From Bacillota bacterium (GTDB lineage Bacteria > Bacillota > Dethiobacteria > DTU022), in assembly GCA_018400435.1 (NCBI GenBank), contig JAGYMW010000007.1, positions 1-44,620 on the forward strand: a stretch of DNA of 44,620 nucleotides, read 5' to 3'. Of this stretch, positions 16,165 through 24,361 are shown piece after piece (position 1 is the stretch's first letter; the number at the start of each line of letters is the position of its first letter). A program made the translations under genes and the position numbers. The notes under the pieces were generated by a model. It did not search any database. It had not been told where the DNA came from and was given only the letters and a program-made list of their open reading frames with translations.

Positions 16165-17193
16165 TTAAATTGAAGTTGGTTCCGGCATAACCGGCTCAAA
16201 TTTATACTTTTCTGTACTTTCCACAAACAGCATTTGCTTTCCGCCATACTCGACCCCAGCGCATAGGCTGGTATCAGAGTAGATAATCTTATTGCCGGTC
16301 CTCTCTTTTAGTTCAACATGAACTATGCCCTGCAGGTTTTCCTGGACCAGGGGAACCATCCTGTCACCGCGTGGCCCGTTGAGAAGGATAAAATGACCCG
16401 GGCTGGTTTCACAGTCAACGGTAAGGCTGTGCCTGGCATTGTGCAGATTCAGGGTAATATCGGTTCCTTTTTGGATTATATCCACACTGCTCTTATTCAT
16501 TGTTGTGAATTCATAGAAGGTTTGGTTCACGAAGAGGCCGACCAGGAAACCCCTGAAGCTGGTAAAGAGAAAGGGTATATGACCAAGTGAACAGCTCAGG
16601 GAAGCGCGCTCTTTACCGAAATGGTTGCCCTGGATCCAGACCCAGGAAAAGGGGAATGAAGAACCCCAGTTTTTCTCGATGTAGCCCCTGCCGCCGTCAA
16701 AATTGATCTTTTCACCATCGATAACAAGGGTTCCGCTGAGATCAAAATCCATGGAGCAAACCTGGCTGTAGCACTGCATCCTGGGAATATAATTATAAAA
16801 ACCCATGCTACCGGGGCTGATGATATTGTCCGGCCAGCCCAGGTGGTCGTCAAAATTGAGCTGCCCGCTCAAATAAACGTCCGGCCTGTCCAGGGCAAGA
16901 TTAATTCCGGCCATTCCGAACCTGCTGTTGCCAATTGTTATATCAAAAACATCTTTTTCTGCTGTGAAATCGGATGCGGGAAAACGGACATAGTGATAGG
17001 TTCTTTTAACACCGTCAACAATCTGGATAAAGGCGTGCGAATCCCTATCGTCGGATCCGAAAAATATTCCCGGAATAAAGGCAAACACCCGCTCCATTTT
17101 TTTGTCGGCCAGCTTAAAATACCAGCCTTCGAAATAGCTTTTACCCATTCGGCCGTGATAGAGATTGGGGTAACGGAAACTTTTTAAGTTCAT
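16165..17193 (-). CDS. tocopherol cyclase-like family protein (lipocalin-like fold)
   Basis: A 342-residue protein of the tocopherol-cyclase-like family. The N-terminal part contains YHGRMGKSYFEGWYFKLAD, the family's K-x-x-x-FEGWY-x-K signature; the middle has YIEKNWGSSFPFSWVWIQGN near residue 170, another hallmark. The plant and cyanobacterial members close the chromanol ring of vitamin E; bacterial and archaeal relatives are uncharacterised and may act on other lipids. No signal peptide or membrane span is seen. The frame is open to 17229, but the ATG at 17193 has GAGGGG upstream. It may share a transcript with the MttB-like gene upstream (88 bases away). Confidence 0.85.
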   Translation of the reverse strand: MNLKSFRYPNLYHGRMGKSYFEGWYFKLADKKMERVFAFIPGIFFGSDDRDSHAFIQIVDGVKRTYHYVRFPASDFTAEKDVFDITIGNSRFGMAGINLALDRPDVYLSGQLNFDDHLGWPDNIISPGSMGFYNYIPRMQCYSQVCSMDFDLSGTLVIDGEKINFDGGRGYIEKNWGSSFPFSWVWIQGNHFGKERASLSCSLGHIPFLFTSFRGFLVGLFVNQTFYEFTTMNKSSVDIIQKGTDITLNLHNARHSLTVDCETSPGHFILLNGPRGDRMVPLVQENLQGIVHVELKERTGNKIIYSDTSLCAGVEYGGKQMLFVESTEKYKFEPVMPEPTSI

Positions 17194-17281
17194 CTTTTCC
17201 CCTCGCTGTATTATGTCCGGTTCATTCAATAATGTGTCAATTTCTACGTTCCCATGACACCATTGACATGTTTTGAGTGTA

Positions 17282-18718
17282 TTATTTTATCCCTGGATAC
17301 TTTTCGCGCAGCTTTTTCTCCAAATCCTCGCTGAAACCGGGCGGCTGATGTTCGGCCAAAATGCGCCGGGCCTCTTCGTGGGCCCTGGTGAAAGCGTTTT
17401 TGGAGCCTGCTTCTTCCCAGACACTGCGCGGTTGCCTGTCGGCAAGCTTGGGGAAATAAAACTCGCTGCGCACATGTTCCACGGTATGCGATTTATCCAG
17501 GAAATGGCCACCGGGACCGACTTCGGCAATAATATCGGTGGCCAGGGTTTCTTTGTTTACCTCGACCCCTTTTACTGCCCGCAGGGCCATACCCACCGAG
17601 TCGTTATCGACGACCATTTTTTCATAGGACAGGGTGGTGCAGAATTCAAGCAGGCCGAAAGCATCGTGAATGTAGTTGCAACCCGAAAGGGCAACGACCA
17701 TCGCCGTGTTGGCGCTTTCGTAACCAGCCTGGGCATCCACTACCTTTGAGTCGGACATTCCGCCGGTCCCGTAAATCGGTATCTTGTAATACTGGGCCAT
17801 CTGGGCGCAACCGGCATTTATGAGGGCCGATTCGATACTGCCGGCCATATATGTGCCTGTACGCATATCCATGATGCTGGATGTGGAACCGTAGATGGTG
17901 GGGTTACCCCGGTTAACCAGCTGGGCCAGAATTAAACCGCCCAAAGATTCGGCGTTGTTCAGGGCAATGGTCCCGGCCAGGGTGACCGGTGAGTTGGCAC
18001 CGGCCAGCGGCTCGGAGGGGGTGGCGATGGGCAGGCCGCGCCTGGCTACTTCGATCAAGAAATCAGTATAAGTTACTTCCATCAGCAGGGGGCTCATCAT
18101 CAGGGTGATGAAGGAGACGAAGGGACGTTCCCGCAGCTTTTCGGCTCCTCCGGCGATATCTTGAGCCATTTCGATAACGGCCCGCAGCCCTTCCATGGTA
18201 TATATGCCGCCCATCACATGTTTGGATGTATTGGCCAGGGCGTGGTAAAAGCGGTTTATGTCAACGTCTTCAGCAGGCACATCATTGGGATAGCAGTTGA
18301 TAACAAAAAAGGCAATGTTGTCGAGGGCGTCAGTCATTTTGGCATAGCCTGCTACATCCCTTACTTCGGTGCGCCGTTTGTGGCCTGTTTCCAGATCGAG
18401 CGTATTGAGAACCGTCCCCCCGGTTCCCAGGTGGACATTGGCCCCTTCCAGGAGGATGTCGTACTTTTCTTCCCGGCCGCAGAGGACTAAACTGGAGGGC
18501 GTTGAATCGACGGCATCCTCGATCATCGTCCGCGGAATCTTGACAATCCTGCTTTCATGATCGACAGCAGCACCGCTTTCGGCAAATATCTGCCGGGCTT
18601 GCTCGTTATGCATTTTGATCCCTACTTTTTCCAGCAGGTAAACCGAAGCTTCGTGGACTGCCTTGATATCGGCATCGCTGAAAACCCTGAAGCTGCCTCC
18701 CTTGAAGTGCTTAAACAT
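17282..18718 (-). CDS. MttB-family corrinoid methyltransferase, non-pyrrolysine type
   Basis: A 478-residue TIM-barrel protein of the trimethylamine methyltransferase superfamily, which moves a methyl group from a quaternary amine (such as glycine betaine or carnitine) to a corrinoid protein. Seen: the N-terminal SDADIKAVHEASVYLLEKVGIK, GGTVLNTLDLETG, LAGANSPVTLAG, IYGTGGMSDSKVVDAQAGYE and a C-terminal acidic/basic helix ending in REKYPGIK. True MttB carries pyrrolysine at an in-frame TAG; this frame has none, so it belongs to the glycine-betaine-type branch. The frame is open to 18775, but the ATG at 18718 has GAAAGGAG upstream. No corrinoid protein or MtgA-type partner is encoded in the window. 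The substrate is unknown. Confidence 0.9.
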   Translation of the reverse strand: MFKHFKGGSFRVFSDADIKAVHEASVYLLEKVGIKMHNEQARQIFAESGAAVDHESRIVKIPRTMIEDAVDSTPSSLVLCGREEKYDILLEGANVHLGTGGTVLNTLDLETGHKRRTEVRDVAGYAKMTDALDNIAFFVINCYPNDVPAEDVDINRFYHALANTSKHVMGGIYTMEGLRAVIEMAQDIAGGAEKLRERPFVSFITLMMSPLLMEVTYTDFLIEVARRGLPIATPSEPLAGANSPVTLAGTIALNNAESLGGLILAQLVNRGNPTIYGSTSSIMDMRTGTYMAGSIESALINAGCAQMAQYYKIPIYGTGGMSDSKVVDAQAGYESANTAMVVALSGCNYIHDAFGLLEFCTTLSYEKMVVDNDSVGMALRAVKGVEVNKETLATDIIAEVGPGGHFLDKSHTVEHVRSEFYFPKLADRQPRSVWEEAGSKNAFTRAHEEARRILAEHQPPGFSEDLEKKLREKYPGIK

Positions 18719-18994
18719 GTTCAAACTCCTTTCAGGATAAAGCTTTTTTGCAGTTTTTCGATTACTTCCTAGCATACCATAACGGGGGAAACATTAAAAG
18801 AAATTTCACAGAATATTTGTTATATACAGGTAATTTATGTTATTATATGTTAATTATCGAATGAACTGTTTATAATCCTCATTCCGGGGGCGATACGAAA
18901 AGAATAATAAAGTATATTACAATGGGAAGGAACAATCTCCTGGCCGGGGAATTTAAATAAAGCCGGTTATTTTATTTACTGGGAGGCCGATTAG

Positions 18995-20362
18995 ATGTGT
19001 GATACCATGGTAGCCCTCGGCAATGCCACGCTTGATGGGACAGTAATATTTGCCAAAAACAGCGACCGCCAGCCTAATGAACCGCTGTTGACGATACGGG
19101 TGCCCCGGAAAACTTATCCTCCCGGAAGCAGGCTCCAGTGCACCTATATTGAAATCGATCAGACTTCTGAAACCTTTGAAGTTCTCCTGCTTAAACCCTC
19201 CTGGATGTGGGGGGCTGAGATGGGCGCCAACGAATTCGGTCTCAACATAGGCAATGAAGCCGTGTTTACCCGTGAAAAACAGGGTCCTGAAGCCCTGCTG
19301 GGCATGGACATGCTGCGCCTGGCCCTGGAAAGGTGCCGAAACAGCGAAGAAGCCCTGGCTCTAATTGTTGGGCTTCTGGATAAATACGGCCAGGGAGGTA
19401 ACTGCGGTTATGAAAAAAAATTTTTCTATCATAATTCCTTTTTGATTGCCGATCCCGGTTCGGCCTGGGTCCTCGAGACGGCCGGCCAATACTGGGCTGC
19501 AGAAAAAGTGAAGGATATCCGCTCCATATCCAACCGCCTGAGCATCGGTTCCCGCTTCGACCGCAGTCATCCAGATCTGATCAAGCATGCCATCGATAAG
19601 GGTTGGTGTAAAAGCGAGGCTGATTTTAATTTTGCCCGTTGCTACACAGATTCCCTGATAACCCGCTTCAGCGGATCCCTGCAGAGGCAGAAAATGAGTG
19701 GTGAACTGCTGGAAAGGGAAAAGGGACGGATCACCATGCAGACCATGCGCACCATCCTCCGCTCCCATGAAGAGGGGCTGGAGGGAAACCAGTTTTCCCG
19801 GCATTCGCTGAAGAGCGTCTGCATGCATGGCGGGTTTCTCTATGGCGATCATACCACCGGCAGCTATATAGCTTCCCTCCATGAAAAGCGGCCCACTTAT
19901 CTGATCACCGGTGCTTCGACCCCCTGCCTGGCTCTTTACAAACCTTTCTGGATGGTCGATGGGGAGAACTTTTCTTTCAACGAGGATGAAGATGAGGCAG
20001 CAGTAGATTTCTGGCTGAGGCGGGAACGCCTCCATCGATTTGTTCTTGAAAATAAAATTTCCCCCCTGCAGGCTTACCTGGCAGAGCGGGATCGGATTGA
20101 GCGAGAAGTCGATCACCACCTGGCAGAAACCGACAGCAAATCGGCGGATGAAGCTCGGCTGAAAGAAATTATCGACGACGTGCTGGCTGCAGAAGAAAAG
20201 CTTCTCGATGAAACCTTTGCCGAAATTAAGTATCCCGAAAAGCTTGGTAAAATCCGGGGCAACCTCTATTTTCGTTTTTACTGGAAAAAGCAGAACGAAA
20301 AGCTTTTCTCCCGTCACGGGATGAGCCGATCTCACGGTGTTCCATCAGAACGGAGGATTTGA
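18995..20362 (+). CDS. C69-family dipeptidase / secernin-like Ntn hydrolase
   Basis: A 455-residue protein beginning MCDTMVALGNATLDGTVI, then FAKNSDR. Cys2 becomes the N-terminal nucleophile once Met is removed; the NSDR motif at about residues 29-32 is the second family mark. GANEFGLNIGNEAV and the HNSFLIADPGSAWVLET segment follow. The family joins lactobacillal dipeptidase PepD and animal secernins. The C-terminal third is charged and helical. The ATG has GGGAGG nine bases upstream and must be exact because Cys2 has to be second. A promoter-like TTGTTA/TATTAT pair (18-base spacer) lies at 18817-18846. It converges on the glutamate dehydrogenase gene, 11 bases away. Confidence 0.88.
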   Translation: MCDTMVALGNATLDGTVIFAKNSDRQPNEPLLTIRVPRKTYPPGSRLQCTYIEIDQTSETFEVLLLKPSWMWGAEMGANEFGLNIGNEAVFTREKQGPEALLGMDMLRLALERCRNSEEALALIVGLLDKYGQGGNCGYEKKFFYHNSFLIADPGSAWVLETAGQYWAAEKVKDIRSISNRLSIGSRFDRSHPDLIKHAIDKGWCKSEADFNFARCYTDSLITRFSGSLQRQKMSGELLEREKGRITMQTMRTILRSHEEGLEGNQFSRHSLKSVCMHGGFLYGDHTTGSYIASLHEKRPTYLITGASTPCLALYKPFWMVDGENFSFNEDEDEAAVDFWLRRERLHRFVLENKISPLQAYLAERDRIEREVDHHLAETDSKSADEARLKEIIDDVLAAEEKLLDETFAEIKYPEKLGKIRGNLYFRFYWKKQNEKLFSRHGMSRSHGVPSERRI

Positions 20363-20373
20363 TACATTTTTAC

Positions 20374-21654
20374 CTATATCCAGCCACGCAAAACCATGGC
20401 GTCGGCGATGCGTTTCACGGCCACCATGTAAGCTGCCTGGCGCATATTGACATGACGCTTCTCCGAGGTGTCGTAAACTTCATGATATGAGGAAGACATT
20501 TTCTTTTTCAGGCGCTCGAAAACCTCCGCTTCATCCCAGTAGAGCATGCTGAAGTTCTGGACCATTTCGAAATATGATACTGTCACCCCGCCGGCATTGC
20601 AGAGGAAATCGGGCAGCACCTGAATCCCCATGTTAAACAGGATATCATCAGCTTCGGGGGTGGTCGGACCGTTTGCCAGCTCGGCTACTATTTGGGCTTT
20701 TACATCAGGGGCATTCTTTTTGGTAATAACATTTTCGAGGGCGCTGGGGCATAGAATATCGACATTTAAACTGAAAAGATTGCCGTTGATCAGTGGTTCC
20801 GCTCCCGGGAAGCCGGCAACCGAGCCGGTTTCGGCCTTATGTTTGTAGACTGCTTTCGGATCAAGCCCGTTTTTGTTGTAAATTCCTCCCCCCTTGTCGG
20901 TAATGGCTACTATTTTGCAGCCATAGATGTTGTTGGCCAGGTAAGCAAGGTTGGAGCCGGCATTCCCGTAACCCTGAATAGCCAGGGAAGCTTCTTTAAG
21001 GTTTAATCCCGCCGTTTTTGCAGCTTCGACAATCACATAGAGTGCACCCCTGGCGGTGGCGGTATTTCTGCCAATTGAACCACCGATATCGAGGGGCTTT
21101 CCTGTCATTACCCCGAACTGGTTTTTACCGGCTAATTTTGAGTACTGATCCATCATCCAGGCCATAATCTGGGGATTGGTGTAGACATCAGGTGCCGGAA
21201 TATCTTTATCCGGGCCGATAAAACTCCATATTTTATCAACATACCCCCTGCTCAGGCGCTCCAGTTCGCCGGCTGACATCTCCTTGGGGTTGCAGATAAT
21301 GCCGCCTTTTGCCCCACCCAGGGGCAGCTCCAGCAGGGAGCATTTCCAGGTCATCCAGGCCGCCAGGGCCCGGATAGTATCGATTGTTTCCTCAGGGTGG
21401 AAACGTATGCCACCCTTGGTCGGGCCCAGAGCATCGTTATACTGCACCCTGAAACCTTTAAAGACCTTCAGTTTCCCGTTGTCCATTCTCACCGGTATGG
21501 AAACCTGGATTTCCCGCATCGGGTTGCGGATTATTTCGTGTATATCATCGGGCAAATTAAGCAGCGCTGCGCAGATACCGCACTGTTTCTGCACGACTTC
21601 AAATACATTTTCCTGGTCGCTTTCGATTGGCTCGATCTGGTTTGCCTGACTCAT
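20374..21654 (-). CDS. gdhA: glutamate dehydrogenase (Glu/Leu/Phe/Val dehydrogenase family)
   Basis: A 426-residue hexameric-type dehydrogenase converting glutamate to 2-oxoglutarate and ammonium. Seen: GFRVQYNDALGPTKGGIRFHP (69-89) with substrate-binding Lys80, MTWKCSLLELPLGGAKGGI with Lys104 and catalytic Lys116, PAPDVYTNPQIMAWMMDQYS near 160, the nucleotide loop GYGNAGS near 213, and NAGGVTVSYFEMVQN near 355. The length and motifs fit the NAD-type RocG/GudB branch, but coenzyme choice is not certain. A GTG at 21666 overlaps the AAAGGTGAG ribosome binding site; the ATG at 21654 is correctly spaced. In anaerobes of this kind it is typically catabolic. Confidence 0.93.
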   Translation of the reverse strand: MSQANQIEPIESDQENVFEVVQKQCGICAALLNLPDDIHEIIRNPMREIQVSIPVRMDNGKLKVFKGFRVQYNDALGPTKGGIRFHPEETIDTIRALAAWMTWKCSLLELPLGGAKGGIICNPKEMSAGELERLSRGYVDKIWSFIGPDKDIPAPDVYTNPQIMAWMMDQYSKLAGKNQFGVMTGKPLDIGGSIGRNTATARGALYVIVEAAKTAGLNLKEASLAIQGYGNAGSNLAYLANNIYGCKIVAITDKGGGIYNKNGLDPKAVYKHKAETGSVAGFPGAEPLINGNLFSLNVDILCPSALENVITKKNAPDVKAQIVAELANGPTTPEADDILFNMGIQVLPDFLCNAGGVTVSYFEMVQNFSMLYWDEAEVFERLKKKMSSSYHEVYDTSEKRHVNMRQAAYMVAVKRIADAMVLRGWI

Positions 21655-21722
21655 ATTAGCACTCACCTTTTCTTGGAATTAGGAATGATTATTAATTAAT
21701 GCAGGGGAAAAATTTTCTTATT

Positions 21723-21751
21723 AATATAACTCTAACTGGCTCAGATGTCAA
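21723..21751 (-). promoter_or_regulatory. promoter of the glutamate dehydrogenase gene
   Basis: On the minus strand TTGACA (21746-21751), exactly 17 bases, then TATATT (21723-21728). The leader is about 60 bases. A 7-bp inverted repeat lies upstream at 21770-21796. Confidence 0.7.
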
Positions 21752-21769
21752 AAAATATTCATTGCCGTA

Positions 21770-21796
21770 AGAGGTTTCTTTATATTCCCAACCTCT
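21770..21796 (-). promoter_or_regulatory. inverted repeat upstream of the gdh promoter
   Basis: AGAGGTT (21770-21776) and AACCTCT (21790-21796) separated by 13 bases, centred about 65 bases upstream of the predicted start of transcription. The place suits an activator site, but no regulator is identified. Confidence 0.35.
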
Positions 21797-21914
21797 CAGG
21801 ACCTGTTTTAAACCTGCTTCACGTCTACACTAACTTCTGCGACAAAAGGGAGCGTGTTCCACTGAGATCTCTACCGGTATTGCCGTCAGGATCCATTTAT
21901 CCAAAATAGATTAA

Positions 21915-22391
21915 CCCGACGGAGACGGCTTTCCTCGCTCTATCTATCTTGCTAGTGCGCTTCAGGCAGGTCGGCGGGTTGGTGAAAAAGCAAATCCTGG
22001 CATAAACAGGGAGACTAAGCTCGACCTGGGACGGGCTGGAAAAGAGGAACTGGTTATTTCCTTCGGCAGGGCTAAACCGGAAAGCGATTTCTCGTTGGAA
22101 GGATCTTTATCTGATTATGATCTGGTAGTGGCCAACCGCTGGCAGAATAAACTGTCTTTTTACCGGCGGGGCTGGAAAGCCCTGTTTCAGCGCAGGCTGG
22201 CGGTAGAAACGATTATCAGCTGCACACCACCCGGGATCATGAAGGCTGATGACAGGATCTGTTCGGCCAGAGAACTGCATGACGGCGACATATTCGAAAG
22301 CGGCGGCTATATCTTCCGCTACCGGGCCGATTTTGCCGGAGGTGCCGGGGCAAAGGATAAAGGAGTAAACATTCTCAACGGCAAGATGTGA
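21915..22391 (+). pseudogene. C-terminal gene fragment, FHA-like
   Basis: A frame of 159 codons open from a stop at 21912 to a TGA at 22389, without any ATG or GTG in a suitable place; a TTG at 22095 would give a 98-residue protein but has no ribosome binding site. The second half reads like a forkhead-associated fold: ELVISFGRAKPESDFSLEG followed by DYDLVVANRW, and a closing ARELHDGDIFESGGYIFRYR that resembles the L-x-DGD-x-I-x-x-G end strands. The first part is low in recognisable features. Most likely it is the tail of a larger gene that lost its 5' end. The FHA assignment is tentative. Confidence 0.4.
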
Positions 22392-22408
22392 AAATGTGAA
22401 AGTTTCCA

Positions 22409-22437
22409 TGGACAGGCAGGGCAACGAGTGTTATTAT
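22409..22437 (+). promoter_or_regulatory. promoter of the cobalamin riboswitch transcript
   Basis: TGGACA (22409-22414), 17 bases, TATTAT (22432-22437). Transcription would start around 22445, at the first bases of the aptamer. Confidence 0.55.
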
Positions 22438-22449
22438 AAATAAAATTGA

Positions 22450-22615
22450 ATATTCTATTCGGGTGTCCCCTGTGGATGAAAAGGGAAACCGGTGCAAGTC
22501 CGGTGCGATCCCGTCACTGTAAGCACGAGCCAAATCCAGCAAGGCCACTGGCGAAAGCCGGGAAGGCGGAAGCGGCAATGACTGCAAGCCAGGAAACCTG
22601 CCTGAATAGTGCGCA
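22450..22615 (+). promoter_or_regulatory. cobalamin (AdoCbl) riboswitch
   Basis: The conserved aptamer blocks are present in order: GGTGTCCCC near the start, GGGAAACCGGTGCAAGTCCGG at about 22483-22503, CGATCCCGTCACTGTAAGC, the GCCACTGG block at 22544-22551, and the B12-box region AAGCCAGGAAACCTGCCTG at about 22585-22603. It binds adenosylcobalamin and is followed by a hairpin with a T-run, so control by early termination is likely. The first gene downstream encodes cobalamin adenosyltransferase, about 365 bases further on. Confidence 0.95.
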
Positions 22616-22652
22616 ACATTTTCCCCTTCGAGTGAAAGGGCTGGTCGTTTAC

Positions 22653-22686
22653 AGCGCCGTTTCAGGATCCTTTCGGTGCTTTTTTA
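22653..22686 (+). terminator. terminator of the cobalamin riboswitch
   Basis: AGCGCCG (22653-22659) pairs with CGGTGCT (22674-22680; one G-U pair) and is followed by TTTTTT. It is the probable expression platform. It lies about 40 bases after the aptamer. Confidence 0.7.
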
Positions 22687-22979
22687 TTTGAGATCAATAC
22701 CGGTCTTTGCACTCTAAGGCCGGTTTTTTATTCAGCCGGCAGAGTTAAAATTGTTAATGTCCCGGAAGGCTGCCGTCTTTTTTACTTCTTTCTCCGGCAG
22801 GCTGTTCAGCATAAACCTGTTCCGGGATTGCTGCCCCGGAAGCCCCTTCCCGAAAAAGGATGGATGATTTTATTCAGGGAAGGGGCGGGGCCCATTTCTT
22901 GCGGAGCATTTCAAGAACGTGAGACTTTTTGAATATTTATCGCACTTTTGTTAATTTATAATTCAGGGGAGGTTTTTAG
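22687..22979 (+). other. long leader between riboswitch and cobO with two more hairpins
   Basis: There is no gene. A second terminator-like hairpin, ACCGG (22699-22703) with CCGGT (22720-22724) and a six-base T-run, follows the first at once. Further on a perfect 10-bp stem, GCCCCTTCCC (22842-22851) with GGGAAGGGGC (22877-22886), closes a 25-base loop; no T-run follows. A short frame is open across 22758-22940 without a start. The space may once have held another gene of the regulon. Confidence 0.45.
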
Positions 22980-23510
22980 ATGGAAAAAGGATATGTCCAG
23001 ATCTATACCGGTGACGGAAAGGGGAAAACTACTGCTGCCCTGGGACTGGGACTGAGAGCGGTTGGAAGTGGATTCAGAGTGATCATGTTTCAATTTTTGA
23101 AAGGATCGCCCAGCGGGGAATTAAAGAGTGTTACCATGCTGGGGGAAAATTTTGAGATTATTCGCCTTGCAGAAAGCAAAAAATTTTCCTGGACGATGAA
23201 CGAGCAGGAAAAAAATGAATTGAAAAAGAACATGCAGGGAGAGCTTGAGCAGGTAAGGAAAGTGCTGGCCAACAAAGAGTGCGATCTTTTAATCCTGGAT
23301 GAAATCATGGCGGCAATTCATGGCGAGCTGCTTTCGGTGGAAGATGTCTGCGCCCTGATTGATCTCCGGCCACCCGGCATGGAAATGGTTTTAACCGGTC
23401 GAAGCGCCCCGAATAAGCTTATCGACCGGGCTGATCTAGTGACCGAAATGCGCTGTATCAAACACTACATTAACGAGGGTGTCTATGCCAGGGTTGGTAT
23501 AGAGAAGTAA
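22980..23510 (+). CDS. cobO: cob(I)alamin adenosyltransferase, CobO/BtuR type
   Basis: A 176-residue P-loop protein that transfers the 5'-deoxyadenosyl group of ATP to cob(I)alamin, giving the coenzyme form of B12. The P-loop GDGKGKTT is at residues 11-18; LLILDEIMAAIHGELLS near 102 holds the metal-binding acidic pair; VLTGRSAPNKLIDRADLVTEM and the C-terminal KHYINEGVYARVGIEK, in place of the usual KHP-x-x-x-G-x-x-A-x-x-GIE-x, are family features. It is full length. The ATG has AGGGGAGG seven bases upstream. Regulation by the upstream riboswitch is expected. It serves the corrinoid enzymes of the cell, possibly including the MttB homologue. Confidence 0.95.
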   Translation: MEKGYVQIYTGDGKGKTTAALGLGLRAVGSGFRVIMFQFLKGSPSGELKSVTMLGENFEIIRLAESKKFSWTMNEQEKNELKKNMQGELEQVRKVLANKECDLLILDEIMAAIHGELLSVEDVCALIDLRPPGMEMVLTGRSAPNKLIDRADLVTEMRCIKHYINEGVYARVGIEK

Positions 23511-23599
23511 GATTATGTTTCATCTGTTTCTGCTGATAATGGAGGATGTTATACCCGGGTCTCCAGATTGAACTATTTTTGTGGTGAAGGATTGATTTT

Positions 23600-23707
23600 A
23601 TGAAACTGGAAGGTAACTGTCGCAAAACAGCCATGGGCATAATGCCCGGGCCTGGCTGGCACCGGCACGCTGCTGCCTTATTAATGCAGACAAAGAAGAG
23701 ACGGTAA
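23600..23707 (+). pseudogene. N-terminal remnant of a UROD-like (corrinoid) methyltransferase
   Basis: A 35-codon frame starting at an ATG with GAAGGA upstream. The first 16 residues, MKLEGNCRKTAMGIMP, fit the start of uroporphyrinogen-decarboxylase-like methyltransferase proteins found in anaerobic Firmicutes, where the motif NC-x-x-TAMGI-x-P normally continues with His and a long acidic helix. Here it breaks off into GPGWHRHAAA and stops. The ribosome binding site and start survive while the body of the gene is missing, so this is a truncated relic. It lies 89 bases downstream of cobO, with which it may once have formed a B12-linked operon. The family is recalled from memory, not searched. 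Confidence 0.5.
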
Positions 23708-23798
23708 ACAAATCATTTCGTCTCCTGTGTAAAGTAGCAGAGTACTTTAAAAAGCAACTTTGAGTCAGCATCCAAATACTTGAGATCAGCAAGAGGGA

Positions 23799-24360
23799 TT
23801 AAGGAATAAATTTTTTCAATCCTTTGATGGTAATAGTTCGAGTATCATATTCGATCAGGCCTTCCCGGCTCATTTTTTTTAATTCTCTTCCCAGTGAAGG
23901 CCGCTGAACGCCAAATCTTTTCGCCAGTTCTTTCTTAGATAAGGTCAGCTTGATCACCTCACTATTCTGCAGGTGATATTCATATTTCAGGTATCGGTAA
24001 TCTGTTCCTTTATCGTTTTCAGCGATATTGTCTTGATTTTATCGGCCAGAATAACAGTGCGATCGGAGACAGCGCCGAGAAAAGAAACCAGAAAATGATT
24101 GTTGTTCCGGCAGAGCCGCAAAATCAACTGGCCGGGCATGTGGAATAACACTGTTTTTTCTTCGGATACTACCGTCAGGGGGTAAGTGTTGCTACTCGAG
24201 AAGATAATATTGGCGCCGATAAGATCACTGCTGAAAAAGGTGTGGATGGAGAGAATATTCCCCTCTTTGCTGATTTTTTTACTGATACTTTTCCGTTGAG
24301 AATAATGTCTGCTGAATGGCATTTTTCATTTTGCAAATAAATAATTTGTCCTTTTTTTCC
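23799..24360 (-). pseudogene. Crp/Fnr-family regulator, frameshifted twice and 5'-truncated
   Basis: Reading three frames in turn gives a nearly whole Crp/Fnr protein: GKKGQIIYLQNEKCHSADII, then LNGKVSVKK (to about 24276), then ISKEGNILSIHTFFSSDLIG and the rest of the cyclic-nucleotide-binding-like barrel to IKEQITD (about 23990), then YLKYEYHLQNSEV and an HTH, LSKKELAKRFGVQRPSLGRE, ending GLKKFIP. The first break is a run of seven A where eight are needed; the second is one missing T at GATAC. The N-terminal part before GKKGQ is lost at the junction with the 4Fe-4S fragment. The gene cannot give a full protein unless the shifts are sequencing errors. Confidence 0.75.
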
Positions 24361-24361
24361 A

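Noticed and set aside
17282-18718. Pyrrolysine-containing MttB
   Set aside because: There is no in-frame TAG within the gene, so it belongs to the non-pyrrolysine branch.
19361-20335. Minus-strand frame of 324 codons
   Set aside because: Antisense to the C69 peptidase, which has a clear start, nucleophile Cys2 and family motifs; the antisense protein resembles nothing.
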